DNA of 32,679 bases from a virus: IMG/VR virus record IMGVR_UViG_3300025729_000005, positions 1-32,679 of that record; one strand, 5' to 3'. Positions 17,473 through 24,658 of the stretch are shown piece by piece. The translations under genes and the position numbers were made by a program. The notes beneath the pieces were generated by a model. The model saw only the letters and a program-made list of their open reading frames with translations, made no database searches and was not told where the DNA came from. The first letter of the stretch is position 1. Each line of letters starts with the position of its first letter.

Positions 17473-18241
17473 TAGTCAGTCCATGTAAAAGTAAATAAGA
17501 ATAATCCATATTCCACTCGGAGGCATACTGTGCATCCACAGTTCTCTGACAATTCCAATCTTTAAACCAAGGACCACCAGTTGTGAAGTGAACATTTTTA
17601 GCATCAAGGTTTACATCTGAATGTCCATCAAGCCAGTTCCAGTCCTCTGTGATCTTGCCAATGTCAGATGCTTTATCAGAAAGCCAGCCAAACTTATGTA
17701 GCCAAGACCCACTGTTTGAATTGATCTCATTAATTGTTAGCTTCTTATGTGCAGGGTGAGCACAGTTCCATAGTACAAAGCTAGACCAGTTTTTTCTAAA
17801 ATAATTTTCTTGCAGCTTACCGTCCATCTTAACTGTTTCTGTAGGAGCATAATCATGCTGCACACAAAACAAAGGATAAAAATCTGAGTACTCCTGAGTA
17901 GTATACTCTTCAAACAAATCATTAATGTCTGTCCGCATATACATATCACAGTCCATATATAAAGCCCATCCTTCATACATGTTAAGTGCTGGAACCAAGA
18001 ACCGAGTGAAGCTAAAGTCTGTAGAGAATGGTCGCCCATCCTTGCTGTCAAAAAACTGATCGTCTACAATATCAAACTGTCTGTAGTATAGACCCATGCG
18101 TTCCATTGTAGGTCTCTTGATAGGTAAGATTCTGATAGGCTTTGATGCTGTTCGCTCTATAGAAAACTTACATACATCATAAGCTGTCTGTTCGCGTGGA
18201 TCGTATCCTATGTATACAGTAAATGGTAATTCTTTAGACAT
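17462..18241 (-). CDS. GT-A-fold glycosyltransferase (GT8-like)
   Basis: 259 residues. VYIGYDPREQTAYDVCKFSI at the N-terminus followed by FSFTRFLVP and ALYMDCDMYM, where D97-x-D99 is the metal-binding DxD, is the pattern of GT8-like nucleotide-sugar transferases. A C-terminal FTTGGPWFKDW is also typical. It probably transfers a sugar to a phage or host surface molecule. The start lacks a nearby Shine-Dalgarno: the ATG follows a perfect hairpin by 9 bases, and a GGAAAGGA lies just ahead of the hairpin. It overlaps the next gene by 11 bases. Confidence 0.75.
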   Translation of the reverse strand: MSKELPFTVYIGYDPREQTAYDVCKFSIERTASKPIRILPIKRPTMERMGLYYRQFDIVDDQFFDSKDGRPFSTDFSFTRFLVPALNMYEGWALYMDCDMYMRTDINDLFEEYTTQEYSDFYPLFCVQHDYAPTETVKMDGKLQENYFRKNWSSFVLWNCAHPAHKKLTINEINSNSGSWLHKFGWLSDKASDIGKITEDWNWLDGHSDVNLDAKNVHFTTGGPWFKDWNCQRTVDAQYASEWNMDYSYLLLHGLTNEI

Positions 18242-18290
18242 ATAAATAGTTGTAGAGAGGAAGCTACAACCCCCTCTCTACATCCTTTCC
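18242..18290 (-). promoter_or_regulatory. Leader hairpin between hsp20 and glycosyltransferase
   Basis: In the - strand transcript a perfect 10-bp stem, TGTAGAGAGG (18282-18273) with CCTCTCTACA (18260-18251), encloses a 12-base loop. GGAAAGGA (18290-18283) lies directly ahead of the stem and directly after the hsp20 stop. Nine AU-rich bases (ACTATTTAT) separate the stem from the ATG at 18241. There is no true U-tract, so an efficient intrinsic terminator is doubtful. A folded stem would place the Shine-Dalgarno about 9 bases from the start codon, as known for T4 gene 25. Alternatives are an RNA-processing site or an attenuator. Confidence 0.65.
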
Positions 18291-18701
18291 TTAGTTAATT
18301 TTAATAGTCTTGGGTTGCTTTTCTTTTGGAACTTCTCTTTGAAGTGACAAAGTTAAAATACCATTCATGAGTTTAGAAGCAACAACTTCCATATGCTCAC
18401 TCATCTTAAACTTTTTATAAAAATCTCTTTCCGCAATACCGTTGTATAAATTTTCAGTTTTATTTTTTGTATCTCTGCTACCTTTGACAGAAACCAAACC
18501 ATCTTCAGAGGTAATTGATAATTCTTCTTTAGTAAATCCTGCTACAGCAAGACTTAATTTAAAATTATTTTCGTCAATCTTGGTAATGTTATGTGGTGGA
18601 TAGTTGCTACTAAACTGATCTTTGATATTTTCCAGTTCCTGAAATAAAGAATCAAACCCAATTGCATAGTTACTTAATACTGTTCTTGTAATATTTGGCA
18701 T
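18291..18701 (-). CDS. Small heat-shock protein, Hsp20 family
   Basis: 136 residues from the ATG at 18701, chosen because AAAGGAG precedes it well; an upstream in-frame ATG at 18752 has no such site. The alpha-crystallin domain covers about residues 40-130: FKLSLAVAGFTKEELSITSE, DGLVSVKG, then NGIAERDFYKKFKMSEHMEV, with the hallmark NGILTLSLQREVP (A-x-x-x-N-G-V-L-type motif) and a C-terminal tail with PKTIKIN, close to the IxI anchor. It binds unfolding proteins to prevent aggregation in the infected cell. Its own strong promoter at 18761-18789 suggests expression independent of nrdJ. Confidence 0.9.
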   Translation of the reverse strand: MPNITRTVLSNYAIGFDSLFQELENIKDQFSSNYPPHNITKIDENNFKLSLAVAGFTKEELSITSEDGLVSVKGSRDTKNKTENLYNGIAERDFYKKFKMSEHMEVVASKLMNGILTLSLQREVPKEKQPKTIKIN

Positions 18702-18760
18702 AATATTTTTCTCCTTTGGCGAGTTAGTGAAGCCCCGTTTTAGCAGCTTCATATATATAC

Positions 18761-18789
18761 ATTATATAGTATTTTTACATATAGTGCAA
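18761..18789 (-). promoter_or_regulatory. Sigma-70-type promoter for hsp20
   Basis: On the - strand, TTGCAC (18789-18784) and TATAAT (18766-18761) are separated by exactly 17 bases, giving a perfect -10 box and a 4-of-6 match at -35. Predicted transcription begins near 18754, leaving a leader of roughly 52 bases before the hsp20 ATG at 18701. The site lies in the 95-base gap between nrdJ and hsp20, the largest noncoding gap in this part of the operon. Confidence 0.75.
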
Positions 18790-18796
18790 GTCTTTT

Positions 18797-20473
18797 TTAC
18801 ACTCCACAAACCCCGCCGCTCCCACTAATGTCGCAGATGTCATGTGTCTGTACGTTGTCTTCAAATTCTTCGCCTAGCTTTACAACTGCTTCCGCATAAG
18901 GAACAGCAGTCAAAGGCTGACCACCACGGCACCCGTCAGGGAAGCAAGTAAAGCCACGTAGTCTGTGAGCATACCTAGCCAGTGTCTGTGCAAAGTCTTC
19001 TACACCGTCTTCGTTGTTGCCCTCTGTACCCCATGCAGGAAGATTGATAGTGCTAGAAATAGACATATCTACATACTCCTGCACGTTAGCTTGGAAACTT
19101 AGTCGTCGTTCGTAGTCAGTGGCAAGATCAATTGCTGATTCAATTTTCTCTGGCTTAGTATCATAGAGATCAATCATCTCTTGAGCGGCACTGTCTACCA
19201 CATACTGGTAGTGCCACTTCTTTGACTTGAGGTAGCGTCGTTTGTATGCCACTGCAAATATAGGCTCAACACCTGTGGAAGTTCCAGCCAGAATACCGAT
19301 TGTTCCAGTAGGCGCAACCGCTCTAACCGCTGCTGGTCGTGAAACAGAAAGTGTCTTTGAAAAGTCTCTGGCAATTCTGTCGGACTCTGCCTCGTAAACT
19401 TTAAGCCAGCGGTGCAACTCTGGGGTAGTCTCGTACCTATGTCCTCGTTGGATAAGCCATTCGTGAAGCCCCATGAGTCCCAAGCCAAGCCGCCTGTTTT
19501 TCTCACGGACAGTTTTAATCTTATCATAAGGTAGCTGTGCTCGTAATGTTCCACACAAGAGAAACTTGGTTGCGAGTTGAACAACATCTTTGAGTTGGCC
19601 GAGGTCGTCAATCCTAGCAAAATTAAGACTGCCAAGGTTACAGACATCACTGTCGTCTTCGGATGTAACCTCAGTACAAGCATTACGAAGGGTCTCATTT
19701 TCTTTCTCAAAGAAGTTAAAACTAAATCCGGGTTCGGCACTTCTAAGAGCCTGTTGCACATTGTACCTAAAGACATCTCCAATTTCTCCTGTCTCCCAGT
19801 AATTCAACAACCAATCAGTATCATAATTCACACTGATATTTGTCATATCAAGAGGACAAGGGAAGTCAAAGTCATCTTGCTTAACATCGAAATAAGTCTG
19901 CCCTGTTTTTCCTACAGGCATGTCATTCCAGTTCTTAGCATTAAGGAATTGCATGATGTCTGGATGCTGATGGTTAAGCGAAGCATAGATAGCACTACGT
20001 CTGCTACCACCCTGCATAACCCTGCGGCCAATCTCGTTAATCATCTGCATCTTAGGGATAGGACCACTGGCTATCCCACCTGTGCCTTTAAGGACCGCCC
20101 CTTCTCCACGATAGACAGAGTAATCAATACCAATACCACCACCTGTCATCAAGCATGACTCAGACTTCCAAGACAGGTCAGCCCAATCTTCTCTGGTATC
20201 TTCTTCTGCTCGAAGAAGGTAACAATTATTAAAGAATTTCTTTTCGCGTCCTGCATAGTATAAATATCTACCACCCGGAAGGAAGCGGAGGTTAGACATG
20301 TGGTCAATCAGTTCGTCCTTCTCGTCACGAGTTAGATAGCTCTGACATACATCTTCAACCAGAGTACATGCCAGTTCGTGCATAGTTTCTGCACCTGTGT
20401 GTGAGTATTTAGTATTGAAAATATCTTCACTGAACTTAGACCTGAACTGTGGATTTCTATTTGATTTAAACAT
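18797..20473 (-). CDS. nrdJ: Ribonucleotide reductase, class II (B12-dependent)
   Basis: 558 residues, starting behind GGGGAAG. It converts ribonucleotides to deoxyribonucleotides for phage DNA synthesis. The barrel shows LRFLPGGRYLYYAG, first redox Cys C84 (FNNCYLLR), the active-site triad N264-x-C266-x-E268 (NACTE), second redox Cys C278 in DVCNLGSLN, and VAPTGTIGILAGTSTGVEP. A C-terminal Cys pair (C547 and C556) fits the thioredoxin-accepting tail. There is no N-terminal ATP-cone and no separate NrdB-type subunit nearby, and the length fits the adenosylcobalamin-dependent monomer-like class II type. That type suits an aerobic marine host able to supply or import B12. The class call rests on these features and not on a search. 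Confidence 0.85.
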   Translation of the reverse strand: MFKSNRNPQFRSKFSEDIFNTKYSHTGAETMHELACTLVEDVCQSYLTRDEKDELIDHMSNLRFLPGGRYLYYAGREKKFFNNCYLLRAEEDTREDWADLSWKSESCLMTGGGIGIDYSVYRGEGAVLKGTGGIASGPIPKMQMINEIGRRVMQGGSRRSAIYASLNHQHPDIMQFLNAKNWNDMPVGKTGQTYFDVKQDDFDFPCPLDMTNISVNYDTDWLLNYWETGEIGDVFRYNVQQALRSAEPGFSFNFFEKENETLRNACTEVTSEDDSDVCNLGSLNFARIDDLGQLKDVVQLATKFLLCGTLRAQLPYDKIKTVREKNRRLGLGLMGLHEWLIQRGHRYETTPELHRWLKVYEAESDRIARDFSKTLSVSRPAAVRAVAPTGTIGILAGTSTGVEPIFAVAYKRRYLKSKKWHYQYVVDSAAQEMIDLYDTKPEKIESAIDLATDYERRLSFQANVQEYVDMSISSTINLPAWGTEGNNEDGVEDFAQTLARYAHRLRGFTCFPDGCRGGQPLTAVPYAEAVVKLGEEFEDNVQTHDICDISGSGGVCGV

Positions 20474-20492
20474 ACACTTCCCCTTCGTACTT

Positions 20493-20783
20493 CTATTTAT
20501 TGTAATACAATTCTAAGATTAACTCTGCATAGTGGATAGCTTTCTTAATGTCTTTCTCCCCTTCTCCTTTGGCACGATGGCGTGTAATATACTTTACTAC
20601 ATTACCCTCAAAATAGTCAAGGCTATTAGCATGAATATATTCTACTGGCTGGATGCCGCAGTCTTTGTAGTGATTGCCTCCAACCTGCTTGGTCAGAGTG
20701 TTGTTGGTGTCTTCTTTATAACGTCTTAGATAGTACTCTTCTGATCCTTTTCTAGAGGAGCGTGTTGATCCTTCTTCTGACAT
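20493..20783 (-). CDS. DUF3310 protein (T7 gp1.7-like nucleotide kinase)
   Basis: 96 residues, behind AGGAGATCAAGAGA. The C-terminal 60 residues carry the DUF3310 pattern QVGGNHYKDCGIQPVEYI, YFEGNVVKYITRH, then KDIKKAIHYAELIL. T7 gp1.7, the characterised member, is a dGMP/dTMP kinase. The position next to nrdJ fits a role in making dNTPs. The N-terminal 30 residues (Ser/Arg/Glu-rich) are outside the domain. It overlaps the upstream gene by 32 bases. No Walker motif is visible, as is normal for this family. Confidence 0.8.
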   Translation of the reverse strand: MSEEGSTRSSRKGSEEYYLRRYKEDTNNTLTKQVGGNHYKDCGIQPVEYIHANSLDYFEGNVVKYITRHRAKGEGEKDIKKAIHYAELILELYYNK

Positions 20784-21069
20784 TCTCTTGATCTCCTGTT
20801 TCGATTACCTTCAAAGCAAAGCTCCTTACCTTGTGAGGTTCAAGCCCTGCATGGGTACAGATTATTTCAAAGTCTTCGCTTGTCACACCAACAGATGCAA
20901 AGAACCATGCCTTAGCTTGATCTCTTTCAAGTGTAATACTGCTGGCTTCATGGCTTCGTTTCTCTTTAAACAAGTCTAAGAAAGCCTGTAAGATAACAGA
21001 TACGTATAAAACTTTATGTGGGTCTTTATTTAATTGCTCGTATAAGGATTCTAGTAAAGGCTCATTCAT
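20752..21069 (-). CDS. Hypothetical protein with DNA-binding-like helices
   Basis: 105 residues, all predicted helical, with no membrane segment. The stretch ERDQAKAWFFASVGVTSEDF, followed by IICTHAGLEPHKVRSFALKV, looks like a helix-turn-helix-type bihelical unit that recurs in small marine-phage proteins, but I cannot assign a family. It overlaps the GIY-YIG gene by 8 bases (start) and DUF3310 by 32 bases (end), so it is probably co-translated with the nucleotide-metabolism genes. A regulatory role is a guess. Confidence 0.55.
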   Translation of the reverse strand: MNEPLLESLYEQLNKDPHKVLYVSVILQAFLDLFKEKRSHEASSITLERDQAKAWFFASVGVTSEDFEIICTHAGLEPHKVRSFALKVIETGDQENVRRRINTLL

Positions 21070-21460
21070 CTAAATTAAAATCCTGTACTGGTCTGTAGAA
21101 CTTACCGCCTACCCAGTTGTTGTAGTAGGCTGGCTCATCTGTACCTTCCAGTGTAGCAGTCAGAACATGTCGTGTTACTTGGTGGTAGCACTCATAATAC
21201 TTCATGCTTCTTTTATTTTTAAACTCTCCTAGAATTTCAAATCTAAAATTATCTTTACCGTGCTTATCAATGTCTTCCTTGAGGTGACGACTAGAACCTG
21301 CATATACTTTCCAGTTGGATTCAGACTTCTTCTTACCCTTACGGAAAGACCAGTACTGCTTACAGCCTATGTAGGCTTTCTTTGTTTTCTTGTTTGTAAT
21401 GCAGTAAACAAATCCAAAGTATTTGTGGATGTTGATGTCCTTGTCGTACTCCCAGTGCAT
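21062..21460 (-). CDS. GIY-YIG-like endonuclease (SegE-type)
   Basis: 132 residues. FGFVYCITNKKTKKAYIGCK (about 15-34) is the GIY-YIG core (here FVY...AYIG), followed by WKVYAGSSRHLKEDIDKHGK and DNFRFEIL, then YYNNWVGGKFY. This combination resembles the phage SegE-like putative endonucleases. They nick or cut DNA and may act as free-standing homing enzymes or repair nucleases. The catalytic Tyr pair and the later Arg/Glu region are present. Its ATG directly follows the stop of the RecB-like nuclease, so it is part of the operon rather than a recent intrusion. Confidence 0.7.
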   Translation of the reverse strand: MHWEYDKDINIHKYFGFVYCITNKKTKKAYIGCKQYWSFRKGKKKSESNWKVYAGSSRHLKEDIDKHGKDNFRFEILGEFKNKRSMKYYECYHQVTRHVLTATLEGTDEPAYYNNWVGGKFYRPVQDFNLDE

Positions 21461-22324
21461 TTAGTATGCAACCTCTTCAACATCAGGTGTCTTGTTTACT
21501 TGGACAAGATGTCTTTTACCCGACGCATATTTAAATGTACGTAAGCCTTGGCCCTGATTTGCATCTTGCCAACATTCTCTGTTATGGCGGCAATAAACAC
21601 AACCAATAGGAAGACGCATGTTACCAGACTTACCGTCAGGAACAGCAGAGTAGCACCTATCAGGGATTGCGGACGACGGTTCAACCACTTCCTTGAGTTC
21701 TTTGATACGTTCAGACGCATTTATCATCTCCATTGAATGTACTTTTGATAGACATATCTCACCAGTTGATTTATCAATGACCAAGAACCCAGCCTCGCTC
21801 AATCCATTTGCTTGTGCATAGGCTGAAATCTGTGCGATGTAACCGAAAGGATCGTCGTTCACTAGATCGTTGCGCTTAAACTTATCAAAGCTCCTGCCAG
21901 ATGCACTCTTACAATCAATAAGGACACCATCAATAAGTGAATCTTGATGTCCCTTAACACCCTCTAAGGTTAGCTCTCGTTGCTGGTCAGTGACTGTATG
22001 TCCTGAGACAGTAGCACATAGCAACAACAGTTCTTCTAAGATATATCCGTATAAGAATTTAATTCTTGTGCTTGGTTGAATATGATCTTCAGTTGTTTGG
22101 TCTCTTGAGTCATACCATAACTGTCTGTTTGGTTTGCCAATGGCTGATAGCCGTAGACCTCTACGATCCCTTGGAGTTTCGTTCATGAAGTCTTTAACGT
22201 GTGTCTTCAACATCTCTCCAAAGGTATCAATGTGCTTGTCTACCTCGGCTTCATCCATATCAATAGGATCAAAAGTAAATAGCTTATAAATATCTTCAAC
22301 TAAAGTATCAATTGTTTTTGTCAT
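21461..22324 (-). CDS. RecB/Cas4-like PD-(D/E)XK exonuclease
   Basis: 287 residues. The catalytic core is E98 (YILEELL), D128 and D132 in GHQDSLIDG, then D137-C-K139 (VLIDCKSASG), the motif II-III region of Cas4/RecB-type nucleases. A C-terminal Cys cluster GCVYCRHNRECW near residues 250-262 may hold an iron-sulphur cluster as in Cas4, with other Cys residues contributing. It probably trims DNA ends in replication or recombination. It is placed between ssb and the GIY-YIG gene. The start (22324) has no nearby Shine-Dalgarno and directly follows a hairpin. Confidence 0.75.
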   Translation of the reverse strand: MTKTIDTLVEDIYKLFTFDPIDMDEAEVDKHIDTFGEMLKTHVKDFMNETPRDRRGLRLSAIGKPNRQLWYDSRDQTTEDHIQPSTRIKFLYGYILEELLLLCATVSGHTVTDQQRELTLEGVKGHQDSLIDGVLIDCKSASGRSFDKFKRNDLVNDDPFGYIAQISAYAQANGLSEAGFLVIDKSTGEICLSKVHSMEMINASERIKELKEVVEPSSAIPDRCYSAVPDGKSGNMRLPIGCVYCRHNRECWQDANQGQGLRTFKYASGKRHLVQVNKTPDVEEVAY

Positions 22325-22370
22325 AAAAATTAGAGGGACACCTAAATTAATAGATGCCCCTCTTCTCCTT
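22325..22370 (-). terminator. Hairpin with U-tract, possible terminator or SD-bridging leader
   Basis: In the - strand transcript AGAGGGGCATC (22363-22353) pairs with GGTGTCCCTCT (22342-22332), an 11-bp stem with two G-U pairs and a 10-base loop. It is followed by AATTTTT and then the nuclease ATG. A strong AAGGAGA (22370-22364) lies just ahead of the stem. The stem plus T-run is a textbook intrinsic terminator, placed after ssb. Yet the nuclease has no other ribosome site, and folding would bring AAGGAGA to 7 bases from its ATG. Both roles are possible. Confidence 0.7.
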
Positions 22371-22375
22371 TTAAA

Positions 22376-22879
22376 TTACGAAGCTAAGGGGAAGTCTACT
22401 GCTTCGTTACTCGTGTACCCATCAGGGACCACATCAAAGTCAGGACCGCTGCTTGCATACTCAACAAGCTCACGTACCTGCAAGGCGTCAAGGTATCCCT
22501 TAACACCTTCTTTACCGCCAAAGGTCCATGCTTTAGCAAAAGCTTTTGCACATACCTTTGAACCATTACCAATCAAGGTATTGGCAGGGAAAGAATTACG
22601 TTGTGCGTCTACTACTCGAACGCTACGGGGATCACCATTGTAGTTAGTGGTAAACTGTTTCAGTGTAACAAAGTCACCGCGCTTATCTTCTGGCTTCTGT
22701 GCTGTTACATTCTTAACAGACAGTCCTGCATCCTGTGCAATCTTTAAATTGTCTGGATCAAGATTACAAATGTCAATCGTGTACTCAGGCTTCTCAGGGT
22801 TAATCATGTTAGGCTCAAACACCTTTGCCCAGTAAGCTTCACCAGTAATAAAAATAGGGTCTGGATATTCTTTAGTCAT
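22376..22879 (-). CDS. Single-stranded DNA-binding protein (T7 gp2.5-like)
   Basis: 167 residues. It resembles the DUF2815/gp2.5-like phage SSB group: FITGEAYWAKVFEPNM, then EYTIDICNLDPDNLKIAQDA, GDFVTLKQFTTNYNG and LIGNGSKVCAKAFAKAW make an OB-fold-like succession. The C-terminus DFDVVPDGYTSNEAVDFPLAS contains acidic and aromatic residues but is less acidic than the T7 gp2.5 tail. It coats single-stranded DNA and coordinates polymerase and helicase. It is preceded by its own promoter and AGGAGAAAT ribosome site, and separated from the polymerase gene by 145 bases. Confidence 0.7.
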   Translation of the reverse strand: MTKEYPDPIFITGEAYWAKVFEPNMINPEKPEYTIDICNLDPDNLKIAQDAGLSVKNVTAQKPEDKRGDFVTLKQFTTNYNGDPRSVRVVDAQRNSFPANTLIGNGSKVCAKAFAKAWTFGGKEGVKGYLDALQVRELVEYASSGPDFDVVPDGYTSNEAVDFPLAS

Positions 22880-22938
22880 TTTAATTTCTCCTAGAGTTTC
22901 TATTTAGTTTCCATCTTGTCTACTACACAAGAACAAAC

Positions 22939-22967
22939 ATTATAACATAAGGTTGATATGAAATCAA
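22939..22967 (-). promoter_or_regulatory. Sigma-70-type promoter for ssb
   Basis: On the - strand TTGATT (22967-22962) and TATAAT (22944-22939) are 17 bases apart. The -10 box is perfect. Predicted transcription starts near 22932, giving a leader of roughly 53 bases before the ssb ATG at 22879, which is almost the same length as for hsp20. It sits in the 145-base gap behind the polymerase gene. Confidence 0.75.
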
Positions 22968-22968
22968 C
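22952..22968. promoter_or_regulatory. Palindromic operator-like site over the ssb -35 box
   Basis: GTTGAT-TTCAT-ATCAAC (on the - strand) is a perfect 6-bp inverted repeat with a 5-base spacer. It covers the -35 box and the upstream part of the spacer of the ssb promoter, where a bound dimeric repressor would block polymerase. No matching regulator is obvious in the window, and a palindrome of this size could be coincidental. Confidence 0.4.
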
Positions 22969-23024
22969 ACTTCCTTGTACTTTATTTTTACATCATACTC
23001 TCTTTAAGTAGGCCTGTCAACTTA

Positions 23025-24656
23025 TTAATGGGTCTCTGCCCATGTTTTTCCTACTTTATATTCTGAATCTAAGGGGCAGATAACTCCTAGTATTTTCTCA
23101 GTGTCCAGAATAGCTTGCTTGGTTATCTCACAAAACTGAGGAGTATCTTCTATGCTAACTTCAAACTGATACTCATCGTGAATAGAACCTACAAGCTTGG
23201 CATTTAGTTTCATCTCATTGATTTGCTTTGTCATCTGAACCAACCATTCCTTACAGATGATTGCTCCTGCACCTTGCAACAAGGTATTGAGCGCAGCATG
23301 TTCAGACCGTATCTGCAACCACCTACCATCTAATCCTTTGATGGACCCTTGGGTTGCAGCTTCAGTGACTTGTGTACGAAGTCTTTTCAGAGCTGGCATG
23401 TTGCTTAGAAACCTTTCTATAAGCTCTCTGCCCTGTGCCGCTCCACCTCCAACAACCTTACCAATCTTAGCAGGACCAGCACCATAGAGAAAGGCATAGA
23501 TAAAAGTCTTTGCCTGATCTCTGTTGGTGAGACCTGCCATCTTCATGTTGGCTGTGTGTACATCTCCATTAACTACTTCATGTATATACTCCTTGTCTTT
23601 CATGTAATGTGCAAGGCACCGTAGCTCTAGACCAGAAGCATCAGTACCAATTAAATTATAATTGTCTGGATCAGAGATGGTCCATAGTGATCTGAACTCT
23701 TTACCATAAGGACTGTACGAGGCTGGGACTTGTGCCATGTTAGGACTATTGTGAGCCATACGGCCCGTGATAGTCTTTAGTGTCATTACCTTGCCTCGTA
23801 CCTTGCCGTCATCGTGACACTCTTTGATCCACGATTTGAGCATGCCTGTTCTCTTCTGTAGCAGGAAAAACCTACTGAACATCTGAGCTTCTGGCATCTT
23901 GATGTGGCTTAGAGTTTCTTCATTGACAATAACATTACCTTTGTCTGTATGCTTAGTAGGCTTCCAGCCTTTAGCCATCAGGCGTTCTGCTATCTGCTTA
24001 CGAGAAGCAATGTTGAAGGGTATGTATTTAATCTTTGTCTTTAGCTGTAGTTCTTTAGGCGGGAACATCTCAGTTGCTGTAGCCACTAAGCCTTCCTCTT
24101 CTTCTTGTAACTCAGACAACAGCATCATGGCTCCACGAAGGTTAAGAGTAAAACCATTCTTCTCTTGCTGATCTACGATAGCTCTAACACAATTTTCTAA
24201 GCGTATGCTTTTTGTAGAAAACTTTACTCCCTCTTTGTCTAGCTGTTGTGCTACCTTGTGTGTAAGCCTAACGTCCTGCTTACAATACTCTAGCATCTCT
24301 GGCGTGTAACAATCAAACTCTTTGAACTCTATCTTAGTATCACTCAGTCTCTCGCCCCATGCCTTGAGGGAATGTCCTCCTTCTCTGACAGGGTTAAACA
24401 ACTGTGATTCAATGAGGGTGTCACGAATCTGTCGTAGCTGTATTGTAGAACCTATCAGTCTGTTTAAGACAGGTGCATCAAAGCTAATGCCATTGTGCAT
24501 TATAAATTGTTCTACATTCTTAGCCCACGAAACAAACTCGTGACACTCCTCACCTACCCACGACCACTCAGTACCGTTGTCGTAGTCTCTTGCTACGATG
24601 CAGTGGATAACTGTAGCATCAATAGCATCTGTTTCTATGTCTACAATAGCTCTCAT
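23025..24656 (-). CDS. Family A DNA polymerase (T7-like, with 3'-5' exonuclease)
   Basis: 543 residues. The exonuclease domain has D6-I-E8 (VDIETD), D60 (HNGISFDAPVL) and Y124-x-x-x-D128 (YCKQD). Polymerase motifs: SRKQI...; TGRMAHNSPNMAQVP (about 297-311); motif A TDASGLELR with D339; motif B R379-DQAKTFIYAFLYG with K383 and Y387; motif C H493-D494-E495. A Tyr at the position equal to E. coli F762 is like T7 Tyr526. It is shorter than T7 gp5 (704 aa), with a compact thumb region. It replicates the phage genome, together with the primase-helicase two bases upstream and the SSB downstream. Confidence 0.93.
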   Translation of the reverse strand: MRAIVDIETDAIDATVIHCIVARDYDNGTEWSWVGEECHEFVSWAKNVEQFIMHNGISFDAPVLNRLIGSTIQLRQIRDTLIESQLFNPVREGGHSLKAWGERLSDTKIEFKEFDCYTPEMLEYCKQDVRLTHKVAQQLDKEGVKFSTKSIRLENCVRAIVDQQEKNGFTLNLRGAMMLLSELQEEEEGLVATATEMFPPKELQLKTKIKYIPFNIASRKQIAERLMAKGWKPTKHTDKGNVIVNEETLSHIKMPEAQMFSRFFLLQKRTGMLKSWIKECHDDGKVRGKVMTLKTITGRMAHNSPNMAQVPASYSPYGKEFRSLWTISDPDNYNLIGTDASGLELRCLAHYMKDKEYIHEVVNGDVHTANMKMAGLTNRDQAKTFIYAFLYGAGPAKIGKVVGGGAAQGRELIERFLSNMPALKRLRTQVTEAATQGSIKGLDGRWLQIRSEHAALNTLLQGAGAIICKEWLVQMTKQINEMKLNAKLVGSIHDEYQFEVSIEDTPQFCEITKQAILDTEKILGVICPLDSEYKVGKTWAETH

Positions 24657-24658
24657 AT

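Noticed and set aside
18702-18752. Longer Hsp20 starting at 18752
   Set aside because: That ATG lies practically at the predicted transcription start and has no ribosome site; the ATG at 18701 has AAAGGAG.
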